Source: Ruminococcus sp. AF41-9 (lineage in GTDB: Bacteria > Bacillota > Clostridia > Lachnospirales > Lachnospiraceae). Taken from it: 7,305 nt of DNA. Position numbers and translations under genes: made by a program. Positions 1-6,053 of this stretch are shown here, one piece after another; within the stretch, counting starts at the first letter, position 1; every line of letters begins with the position of its first letter. The stretch spans positions 1 to 7,305 of the forward strand of contig NZ_QUDO01000094.1 of assembly GCF_003477525.1 (NCBI RefSeq), written 5' to 3'. Below the pieces are notes generated by a model, which worked only from the letters and a program-made list of their open reading frames with translations, ran no database searches and was not told where the DNA came from.

Positions 1-42
1 TTTTAGCACATATAGTGCCAGAAGTAAACATATGTTCTTTCT

Positions 43-109
43 TTGAATAAAAAATTTGCGCGTCTAACTCATCACTAAAGTAACGAGAATGCGACGCGCA
101 GTTATTCAA
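43..109 (-). terminator. Long imperfect palindrome with U-tract, probable intrinsic terminator
   Basis: Three nested pairs of arms are visible: outer TTGAATAA/TTATTCAA (43-50 and 102-109), middle TGCGCGTC/GACGCGCA (57-64 and 93-100), and inner 68-76 with 79-87, which pairs fully on the minus-strand RNA if G-U pairs are allowed. On the minus strand the middle arm is followed by six U (49-54), as in an intrinsic terminator. The stop codon of the truncated Rpn-like gene (102-104) lies inside the outer arm. The structure is longer and more regular than the other terminators here, so it could instead be the end of a small mobile or repeated element. Terminator activity is inferred. Confidence 0.5.
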
Positions 110-311
110 TATGATACAATTTACCAGCAATCTTTAAACAGGAATCCGTGATAATCTCTCCGTTTTCCTGCTGATGTTCATTGCGCAGCTGCACAATCGG
201 TACATTCTCCGGATAAGAAGTGTGGAATACTTCATTTATCAAAGGTACTGCCAGATACGGCATTTTTTCAATCATTGTACGAAATACATCATCAAATATC
301 GTATTATTCAT
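102..311 (-). pseudogene. Truncated PD-(D/E)XK (Rpn-like) nuclease, N-terminal remnant
   Basis: This 69-residue reading frame matches the N-terminus of the PD-(D/E)XK nuclease-family 'transposase' (Rpn-like) proteins that are abundant in Lachnospiraceae. The characteristic pieces are a DDVFRTM start, a PLINEVF segment, QLRNEH, and a TDS strand (Asp56) followed by YHIE. In full-length relatives the last motif continues as E-x-Q/K and the protein runs on for roughly 200 further residues. Here a stop follows directly after Glu69, so the catalytic core is cut in the middle and the rest is missing. The ATG at 309-311 is chosen because GTGAGG lies 6-7 bases upstream; a longer frame reaching position 362 adds a poorly family-like leader. 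Family members act as DNA endonucleases that promote recombination. This remnant is unlikely to be active. Confidence 0.65.
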
Positions 312-551
312 TAGATACCTCACTTTTATTCTAACATACAGTAACAATACTTGAATACCCAAATTTGCACAAATATGTGTAAATTGTGTAACCTCTATCT
401 TTCGTACTTATCTTCATAAAGGAAAATAAATGACTGAACAGTCTGGAATTTTCTTAGATATGTAGATTCAGTGTAACAAATGCATGTTATCCTGTCAATC
501 AATAGTTTTCGACACATAGATGCCTAAAACACCAATCCTAAAATTTTATTC
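312..551. other. Intergenic stretch without a recognisable gene
   Basis: This A+T-rich gap lies between the Rpn-like remnant and the terminator of the transporter operon. I see no coding frame with a convincing ribosome binding site. The only structure noted is an imperfect 24-bp palindrome (362-371 with 376-385, one mismatch that becomes G-U on the plus-strand RNA). Any promoter of the remnant would lie here, but I could not identify one with confidence. Confidence 0.5.
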
Positions 552-600
552 AAAACAAGGCTGCTACATCATGTATTCAAACAATGTAACAGCCTCTTTT
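552..600 (-). terminator. Intrinsic terminator of the transporter operon
   Basis: A 12-bp stem (558-569 with 584-595, one G-U pair on the minus strand) encloses a 14-base loop, 25 bases beyond the stop codon of the cydC-like gene. On the minus strand it is followed by a T-rich tail. On the plus strand it is followed by CTTTTT (596-601), so it may work in both directions. Confidence 0.75.
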
Positions 601-619
601 TATATATCTGCTAAAAGGA

Positions 620-2437
620 TTATGAGATTCTTCCATCTTTCATTTCAAATACAGTATCTGCGATATTCATCGTTGATTTCCTATGTGATACAAGTACCAC
701 AGTTTTTTTCTCTGACGCTTCTCTCAGAGATTTCAGAATGATTCCTTCATTCAAAGAATCCAGATTGGATGTCGGTTCATCCATTAAAATCAGAGGACTG
801 TCGTGTAAGAATGCTCTGGCTATTCCAATTCGCTGCTTTTCGCCACCGGATAAGGTATCCCCCAGTTCCCCAACTTCTGTATCATAGCCCTTCGGAAGTT
901 TCATAATAAAGTCATGGATAGATGCTTTCTTTGCTGCTTCCATAATTTCATCTCTGGAAGCACCTGGATTTCCAACTGCGATATTATTGGCAATAGAGTC
1001 GTGAAACAGATGCGTTTCCTGTGTCACATAGCTTTCCATATCTCTGAGATATCTGGTCGGAATCTTTCTCACATCCTCACCATCCACAGAAACACATCCT
1101 TTATCAACATCCCAGAAACGCATAAGGAGTTTCAACAGTGTAGATTTTCCGGAACCACTTGCCCCATGAATTCCTGTGATCTTTCCAGGTTCCAGTTTCA
1201 GAGAATAATCATCCAGAATTACTTCATTTTCATAAGCAAATGTAACATTTTTCGTTTCTGCGCCTGAAAATATATCTGCCTTGCCGCCCAAAAGATTTTC
1301 TGAAATATTTACAGAATCATCTTTTACATCTACAGGAATTTCTTCCACCATCAGCTTTTCTTCCAATAACGAAAGAACTCTCTCCCCACTTGCCAGTGTC
1401 TGATTCAGATTATTAGACAGACTGGATAATGCCACTACTGGTCCGAAAGAACCCATCATAGCAATCGTGCAGGTCAGAATTCCCTCAAATCCCAGTTCTC
1501 CTCTTCCATACAGCCATATTGTCAGCGTCAGCATCCCAAAGGATGCAAGCAGGATCACCATATTTGTAAAAGATCTCTGTGATCCTTCCTGTTTACTTAA
1601 ACTTCTCTGCATTTTTGCAAGATTTCCGGAGCGTTGTGACATCTGCTCTTTTCGACCCTCTCCCTGTCCATATTGAATCGTCTCATCCAGGCCGCGGAGA
1701 GAATCCAGGACAAAACTGTTCAGCTCTCCAAAATTTGTACGAAACTCCATTCCCACCTGACTTCCGCATCTGCCATTCCACACTGGAATCGCAACTCCAA
1801 CTATCAGATAAGCTGCAAGAGCAAGAAGTCCCGCCATCCAGTTATATCTCCCTATAAAAACTATCATAATCAATGAGGTTAATGTTGCAATGGCAATCGG
1901 AGAAATGGTATGCGCGTAAAACACTTCCAGAAGTTCAATGTCTGTCGTAATGATTGAAATCAGATTTCCCTTATCTCTGCCCTCCAGCTTCGCCGGGCAA
2001 AGTTTTCTCAATGCAGCGAATACTTTGTGTCGGATAATCGCAAGGAGTTTAAATGCAATAAAATGATTACAGTACTGCTCTGCATAATGAAGGATTCCTC
2101 GAAGAACTGCAATGATAATCATTATGATAATAATTGTTTTTACAGGTGTGTTTATCAGCCACAGATTCTTCACTGTAATCCCCACCGTCTGGGCAGACAA
2201 TGCTACATCAGTTGTTTCAGCTGCTATCGCTGCTCCCATTTCTCCTGTCAGGATTCCATGTACGATAACCTGCCCTGCCAGAATCGTCAGGAAAATGGCG
2301 CACAGATATCCTGCTGTTCCAAGGATGATTGCTGCAATCATAATGTGAAGTAACGGCTTCACCAGACCGATCAGACTTCCCATAATTGAGACGGCACTTC
2401 TGCGTTTTTTTGTTAAATTACTCTGCATATCAGACAT
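620..2437 (-). CDS. cydC: CydC-like ABC transporter subunit (membrane domain fused to ATPase)
   Basis: This is a 605-residue half-transporter with about six membrane segments in residues 25-340 and an ATP-binding domain from about 395. Visible ATPase motifs are the A-loop Tyr402, Walker A GASGSGKST (425-433), Q-loop Gln473, signature LSGGE (529-533), Walker B ending Asp553-Glu554, D-loop SNLD (557-560) and H-loop His585. The segment around 158-185 (GNLISIITTDIELLEVFY, then a TISP turn) and GERVLSLLEE (351-360) are typical of CydC. In E. coli, CydC pairs with CydD in the inner membrane; thiol (cysteine/glutathione) export and, more recently, haem transport have been proposed. The ATG overlaps the end of the cydD-like gene by 8 bp and has AGGTG 7 bases upstream, which indicates translational coupling. 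A loop of about 40 residues after the first membrane helix (about 57-98) is unusually long. The substrate in this organism cannot be read from the sequence. Confidence 0.85.
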   Translation of the reverse strand: MSDMQSNLTKKRRSAVSIMGSLIGLVKPLLHIMIAAIILGTAGYLCAIFLTILAGQVIVHGILTGEMGAAIAAETTDVALSAQTVGITVKNLWLINTPVKTIIIIMIIIAVLRGILHYAEQYCNHFIAFKLLAIIRHKVFAALRKLCPAKLEGRDKGNLISIITTDIELLEVFYAHTISPIAIATLTSLIMIVFIGRYNWMAGLLALAAYLIVGVAIPVWNGRCGSQVGMEFRTNFGELNSFVLDSLRGLDETIQYGQGEGRKEQMSQRSGNLAKMQRSLSKQEGSQRSFTNMVILLASFGMLTLTIWLYGRGELGFEGILTCTIAMMGSFGPVVALSSLSNNLNQTLASGERVLSLLEEKLMVEEIPVDVKDDSVNISENLLGGKADIFSGAETKNVTFAYENEVILDDYSLKLEPGKITGIHGASGSGKSTLLKLLMRFWDVDKGCVSVDGEDVRKIPTRYLRDMESYVTQETHLFHDSIANNIAVGNPGASRDEIMEAAKKASIHDFIMKLPKGYDTEVGELGDTLSGGEKQRIGIARAFLHDSPLILMDEPTSNLDSLNEGIILKSLREASEKKTVVLVSHRKSTMNIADTVFEMKDGRIS

Positions 2438-4172
2438 CCCTGTTCACCTGCCTTCCATAGTTCTCCAGTGCCATCTGGCTTTCATACAGATGTCTGTATT
2501 CACCGTCTTTCTGCATCAGTTCTTCATGCTTTCCATGTTCCTGTATTTCCCCGTTCTTCAGGAAATAAATCTGGTCAGATTTTACAACATTTGCCAGTCG
2601 ATGAGAAATCAGAAGCACTGTTTTGTTTTTTGCCAGTTCATGAATCACATCCATGATCAATTCTTCACTCTCCACATCAATATTGGAAGCTGCCTCATCA
2701 AAAATATATACAGCAGCATCGTACAGCAATGCTCTGGCAATCACCAGTCTCTGACATTGTCCGCCGGACAGATTGCTGGCTTTTTCCAGCAACTTTGTCT
2801 GAAGACCATCCTGTGTCTGCAAAAATCCCAGAAGGTTTACTTTCTTCAAAACTGTATTCATCTCTTCTTCTGTCGCATCCGGTTTTGCCATACGCAGATT
2901 TTCCTCTATAGTTCCTTTAAACAGATAACTATTGTGACGGACCAGTACCACATGTTTCATCAGATCTGATTCATTCACCTCAGAAAGCGATACGCCGCCA
3001 ATAGTAATCTCTCCTGTAAATCCTCTGTTCTTTGCAGAAATGATCCCTGCGATCGTACTCTTACCGCATCCGGATTCTCCTACCAGAGATACAAAGCTTC
3101 CTGCCGGAAGATACAAATCAATTCCTTTTAAAATCTCTCTGTTTTCTTCATAGGCAAAATGTACATTCTTAAAAGAAATGTCTAATGAGTCATCTGGCAG
3201 ATTTTTATCTCCTGTCTGAGGTTCTGGTAAATCCAATATCTTAAATATTTTATCGCTGGCAGCCATGCCATTCATTGCAATATGGAAAAAAGATCCCAGC
3301 AGTCTTAACGGCAGGAAAAATTCACTTGCCAGAAGAACAATGCAAATCGTCCCTGAGATACTGATATTTCCTTTGAGAAACTCAGATAATGCAACTGCCA
3401 TTCCAGCCGCAGCACCACCATATGCCACAATATCCATCACACTCGTAGAATTTAACTGCATCGTCAAAACTTTCATGGTAATTCTTCGGAAATTCTGAGA
3501 CTCCACATCCATCTCATCCGCCTTCTGCTGGTCAGCCTGATAGATTTTCAGAGTTGTCAGTCCCTGTAAATTTTCCAGGAAGGAATCTCCAAGACCTGTA
3601 TAAATACTCCAATATTTGTTCAGTAATTTCTTTGCGATTTTCTGTACCACTACGATAGAAATTGGAATCAATGGCACACAGATCAGAAGAACTACACTGG
3701 CTTTCATGCTCACCCGACAAAGAATCGCAAACAATGTCAGTGGTGCAATTAAGCTGTAGAATAACTGCGGCAGGTATTTTCCGAAATAAGTTTCCAGCTG
3801 TTCTACTCCTTCCGTTGATACCTGAACTACCTCTGATGACGATACCCGCTCTTTATAGGACGCCCCAAGTTTTAACATCTTTTCATAAATTTTTTCACGC
3901 AGGATCCGCTTTACATCCACACAGGCAAGATAAGATGATCTTGCGCCCATTCGTTCGCAGCTAAAGCGGACGACCACGACCAAAATCAGTGTAATGATCG
4001 TTCGCTCAACAACTGCTGCCGTTACGCTTTGATATATAACTCGTTCCAGTAAATCTGCAATCGAAAAAACTGCCAATACCTGTGACAGAAGTGCCACCCA
4101 CTGCCATAGGATCGCATATACAATATACTTTTTCGCATGGGATAAGAGTCCCGCCAGTCTTGTCTTTATCAT
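2430..4172 (-). CDS. cydD: CydD-like ABC transporter subunit (membrane domain fused to ATPase)
   Basis: This is a 580-residue half-transporter with membrane segments in residues 15-300 and an ATPase domain from about 331. Motifs are A-loop Tyr341, Walker A GESGCGKST (365-373), signature LSGGQ (469-473 region), Walker B ending Asp492-Glu493, D-loop SNID (496-499) and H-loop His524. The YFGKYLPQLFYSLIAPLTLF stretch (129-148) is a CydD hallmark. The expected Q-loop glutamine is His413 (codon CAC at 2934-2936), which is odd. It should form a heterodimer with the CydC-like product encoded directly after it. The ATG overlaps the ygbA stop by 4 bp (ATGA), so translation is probably coupled. CydDC of E. 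coli exports thiol reductants and/or moves haem, supports cytochrome bd assembly and aids nitric oxide tolerance; no cytochrome bd gene is visible in this window. General ABC exporter assignment is certain, the CydD subgroup likely. Confidence 0.85.
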   Translation of the reverse strand: MIKTRLAGLLSHAKKYIVYAILWQWVALLSQVLAVFSIADLLERVIYQSVTAAVVERTIITLILVVVVRFSCERMGARSSYLACVDVKRILREKIYEKMLKLGASYKERVSSSEVVQVSTEGVEQLETYFGKYLPQLFYSLIAPLTLFAILCRVSMKASVVLLICVPLIPISIVVVQKIAKKLLNKYWSIYTGLGDSFLENLQGLTTLKIYQADQQKADEMDVESQNFRRITMKVLTMQLNSTSVMDIVAYGGAAAGMAVALSEFLKGNISISGTICIVLLASEFFLPLRLLGSFFHIAMNGMAASDKIFKILDLPEPQTGDKNLPDDSLDISFKNVHFAYEENREILKGIDLYLPAGSFVSLVGESGCGKSTIAGIISAKNRGFTGEITIGGVSLSEVNESDLMKHVVLVRHNSYLFKGTIEENLRMAKPDATEEEMNTVLKKVNLLGFLQTQDGLQTKLLEKASNLSGGQCQRLVIARALLYDAAVYIFDEAASNIDVESEELIMDVIHELAKNKTVLLISHRLANVVKSDQIYFLKNGEIQEHGKHEELMQKDGEYRHLYESQMALENYGRQVNRDV

Positions 4173-4516
4173 GAGTTTTTTACCTTTGCCTCTCTTTTAC
4201 TACATATCAGATGCCATATTGCAAGAATCGGATGATGCATTAGCATTCTTGGGCCTGAAAAACGCATTACCTGACGAATCTGCTCTCTCTTTTCCGGTTT
4301 ATAACAATGCACTTTGCAGTTTGCGCAAAATGTTTTTTGTTCCATAAACGGACATTTCTGACTTCTGAGTTTCGCATAATCTGAAAGTTCCTGACAGACC
4401 GGACACATCTGCCTGCCCTGACGTTCCTCTTCCAAATGATTTTTCCGACAGTATAATCGAATCATTTCTTCCACAATGTACTGTTCTTTCTGCCGCTTCT
4501 TTTCCACCTTATTCAT
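4169..4516 (-). CDS. ygbA: YgbA-family cysteine-rich protein (nitrous oxide-stimulated promoter family)
   Basis: This is a small cytosolic protein of 115 residues without membrane segments. It has the family's pattern: an N-terminal helix ending in IRLYC (Cys23), a CxxC pair (38, 41), YAKLR, CPF (Cys55), CxxC (64, 67), VHCYKP (Cys71), then IRQVMRFSGPRML and HHP. Six cysteines in two clusters suggest a bound metal, probably zinc or iron (inference). In enterobacteria ygbA belongs to the NsrR regulon and is induced by nitric oxide; its biochemical role is unsettled. The start at 4514-4516 is chosen because it lies one base after the ybaN stop and has AGGTG nine bases upstream. A longer frame beginning at 4552 would overlap ybaN and lacks a ribosome binding site. 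Its place ahead of cydD/cydC suggests a joint role in nitrosative or redox stress. Confidence 0.88.
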   Translation of the reverse strand: MNKVEKKRQKEQYIVEEMIRLYCRKNHLEEERQGRQMCPVCQELSDYAKLRSQKCPFMEQKTFCANCKVHCYKPEKREQIRQVMRFSGPRMLMHHPILAIWHLICSKREAKVKNS

Positions 4517-4517
4517 A

Positions 4518-4922
4518 TTATTTTGCACCTTCCAGTGTCTTGTTTTCCGCATTTACAGTTTTTACTCTCAGGAAAAAATATAACACATGGCAGACCCATA
4601 CCACGATCAGGCAAATTCTCCCAACAGGCACATTTTTCATACAAAGAAATCCAATCCCCATAATTACTGTTACAGTTCCCATAATGCGGAGTTTTGTTCC
4701 CATCGTCATAGCTCTCTTCTGCACAAAACTGTCCAGATGTTTTTTATATAAATTTGTTCCAAGAAACCATGAATGGAGTCTTTCTGAACTTTTTGCAAAA
4801 CAGAATAGTGTTGCCATATAAAACGGAACTGTTGGCAAAATCGGCAATACAATCCCTACCGTTCCAAATCCCAGACACAAAAATCCCAATATCATCCAAA
4901 AGATTTTCAGCGAGTGTTTCAT
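4518..4922 (-). CDS. ybaN: YbaN / DUF454 family small inner-membrane protein
   Basis: This 134-residue protein fits DUF454 in length and motifs. A first hydrophobic helix (about 7-28) leads into LPILPTVPF (27-34 region), a second hydrophobic stretch (35-43), the SERLHSWF segment (46-53), the characteristic amphipathic linker with LYKKHLDSF, and two C-terminal membrane helices (about 79-95 and 100-119). The function of the family is unknown. It is the first gene of a four-gene operon; the next gene starts one base after its stop. ATG at 4920-4922 is preferred over the in-frame ATG at 4926-4928 because GGAG sits seven bases before the former but only one base before the latter. The mRNA leader from the proposed promoter would be about 100 bases. 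Confidence 0.85.
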   Translation of the reverse strand: MKHSLKIFWMILGFLCLGFGTVGIVLPILPTVPFYMATLFCFAKSSERLHSWFLGTNLYKKHLDSFVQKRAMTMGTKLRIMGTVTVIMGIGFLCMKNVPVGRICLIVVWVCHVLYFFLRVKTVNAENKTLEGAK

Positions 4923-4985
4923 AATCATTCTCCGTATCGTATGTTTAATTTTATATTTACTTATAGTTACTACAGAAAGCCTTCC

Positions 4986-4999
4986 AAATCATCTGATTT
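4986..4999. promoter_or_regulatory. Short palindrome in the ybaN leader
   Basis: AAATCA-TC-TGATTT is a perfect inverted repeat around a two-base centre. It lies in the presumed untranslated leader of the ybaN operon, between the proposed start of transcription and the ribosome binding site. It could be an operator or a small RNA hairpin. It does not match the TTAG-N6-CTAA boxes nearby. Confidence 0.3.
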
Positions 5000-5005
5000 A
5001 TCTGG

Positions 5006-5019
5006 TTACCATTGGCTAA
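5006..5019. promoter_or_regulatory. Candidate operator, imperfect TTAG-N6-CTAA box downstream of ybaN promoter
   Basis: On the minus strand it reads TTAG-CCAATG-GTAA, seven of eight half-site bases matching the perfect boxes at 5050-5063 and 6980-6993. It lies just downstream of the proposed transcription start, a position where a bound repressor would block transcription. Binding by the DtxR-like regulators encoded upstream is inferred. Confidence 0.4.
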
Positions 5020-5029
5020 CTGCGTTGAC

Positions 5030-5059
5030 ATTCTATCAATGTTTATTGGTTAGTGTCAA
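5030..5059 (-). promoter_or_regulatory. Promoter of the ybaN-ygbA-cydD-cydC operon
   Basis: On the minus strand a consensus -35 TTGACA (5054-5059) is followed after 18 bases by TAGAAT (5030-5035), five of six matches to the -10 consensus. It sits between the upstream terminator (5150-5181) and the first gene. A weaker TATAAG -10 candidate lies closer to the gene with a poor -35. Confidence 0.6.
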
Positions 5060-5063
5060 CTAA
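5050..5063. promoter_or_regulatory. Candidate operator, perfect TTAG-N6-CTAA box over the ybaN -35
   Basis: The minus strand reads TTAG-TTGACA-CTAA (TTAGT/ACTAA arms, four-base centre). The -35 hexamer lies exactly inside the box, so a bound protein would exclude RNA polymerase. The same TTAG-N6-CTAA pattern occurs at 6980-6993 in the promoter of the two DtxR-like regulators. The 5-4-5 spacing would also suit a Crp/Fnr-type regulator, which is the main alternative. Confidence 0.5.
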
Positions 5064-5149
5064 TTTATTCGTTTTCGTGCCTGTCGGGAACGGTTTGTAT
5101 TTTTCCTTTATCCCTGTAAAATCAACATTTTTCCATATTTGTGCATAAT

Positions 5150-5181
5150 AAAAAGGCCGAATTTTCTTCATTTCGACCTTT
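5150..5181 (-). terminator. Intrinsic terminator of the regulator operon
   Basis: A 10-bp stem (5152-5161 with 5172-5181, one G-U pair on the minus strand) with a ten-base loop begins four bases after the stop codon of the second regulator gene and is followed by five U. It separates the regulator pair from the ybaN operon, so the latter needs its own promoter. Confidence 0.85.
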
Positions 5182-5185
5182 AATC

Positions 5186-6049
5186 TTACATCCAGAATGT
5201 CAGCACTGCTGTACTCTCCGGCATATGTGCATTTCCTACATTACAGGCAACTGTAATGTGAACCGTTCCCTTTACATTTCCCATTCTGCCACGGAAAAAA
5301 TGGCAGGCACTGAGTGAAATCCTTAACTTTCCATTCTTAATGACCGCTTCATAAAGCTGCCCCTGTTTCTCGTATTTCAGAGAAGAAAGATGTCCTGACA
5401 TCTCTGTTCCGTCAATCCTGGACCTTCCGTAAATTTCACGAATCGTCAGTTCCAGCCAGCTTCCACGCGTATTATTTCGAATACATGCCAGATGCTCAAA
5501 ACCCTGATGCGCCATTGAGAGTCTGGTTTCGCTATTTCTGCTTATCTGATGAATAGCAATCCCTACGTGAAATTTTCCTTTTTCCAGTATCTTCTCAATA
5601 AAATATGCATTGGAATCTTTTTCTCCCTGCGAATTTTTCTGTTCCTGTTTATCTTTTCCTTCTACTGTACGTTCCGTTGTCTGTCTTGCATTCCTTACCA
5701 TAGTCCTCAGCAGATCATAATCTACGTTCTCGATCAGCTGCTTCATCTTCTCCGGAATTTCTTTTTCCGGAATATTCATTACTTTCAGATATGTCCTCAC
5801 ATCCCTTAAGAGCCTTTTATAGGTTAGCAGGGCATGCGCACCTTCCGTTGTAAATTCATATTTTTCCGTCAGATATCCTCTTCCAATGCACTCCTTAAAA
5901 AATCGGCTGACCGGTCCATGACTCACCCCACAGGTATCCGCGATCATCGCAATACTTCCGCGCTTTTTTCCTACTTTTTCTAATTCCAGAAGGTACTGAA
6001 TCTGAAGCATTGATGGATGTAAAAGATTTCTGTTATCCTGATTATTCAC
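5186..6049 (-). CDS. DtxR-like winged-helix regulator lacking metal ligands, with extra C-terminal domain
   Basis: This 287-residue protein is a likely paralogue of the gene just upstream. An N-terminal winged helix-turn-helix (about 12-75) contains MIADTCGVSHGPVSRFFKEC (recognition helix region) and a wing ending FTTEGAHALL. Next comes a helical stretch (80-120, with YLKVMNIPEKEIPEKM) that aligns with the DtxR dimerisation/metal domain, but the His, Cys, Glu and His ligand positions are not conserved. A charged linker (about 121-147) leads to a predicted beta-rich domain (about 160-287) that I do not recognise and that resembles the C-terminus of the neighbour. The GTG at 6047-6049 is chosen because GGAGGG (6058-6063) lies eight bases upstream and the upstream stop is four bases away; a longer frame to 6118 would overlap the neighbour by 65 bp. 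It could act as a metal-independent partner in a heterodimer (inference). Confidence 0.7.
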   Translation of the reverse strand: MNNQDNRNLLHPSMLQIQYLLELEKVGKKRGSIAMIADTCGVSHGPVSRFFKECIGRGYLTEKYEFTTEGAHALLTYKRLLRDVRTYLKVMNIPEKEIPEKMKQLIENVDYDLLRTMVRNARQTTERTVEGKDKQEQKNSQGEKDSNAYFIEKILEKGKFHVGIAIHQISRNSETRLSMAHQGFEHLACIRNNTRGSWLELTIREIYGRSRIDGTEMSGHLSSLKYEKQGQLYEAVIKNGKLRISLSACHFFRGRMGNVKGTVHITVACNVGNAHMPESTAVLTFWM

Positions 6050-6053
6050 GTCT

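Noticed and set aside
57..109. Integron-type attC site
   Set aside because: A GTCTAAC core (62-68) matches one half of the attC consensus, but the partner core is not present at the other end (GTTATTC does not fit), no integrase is seen, and the structure is explained better by the nested palindrome.
520..741. Plus-strand open frame of 73 codons
   Set aside because: It runs through the operon terminator and into the antisense of the cydC-like 3' end, with a composition typical of random A+T-rich sequence.
2490..2969. Plus-strand open frame of 159 codons
   Set aside because: It lies antisense to the conserved ATPase motifs of the CydD-like gene, has no ribosome binding site or family resemblance, and is a shadow of the minus-strand gene. 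The other plus-strand frames were rejected for the same reason.
5025..5039. FNR box (TTGAT-N4-ATCAA) in the ybaN promoter
   Set aside because: The sequence TTGA-N7-TCAA has one base too many between the half-sites, so it is not a proper FNR site.
5024..5060. GTTGACA/TGTCAAC inverted repeat with a 23-base spacer
   Set aside because: One arm contains the -35 hexamer and the other overlaps the -10. The spacing does not fit a typical operator, and the TTAG boxes explain the symmetry better.
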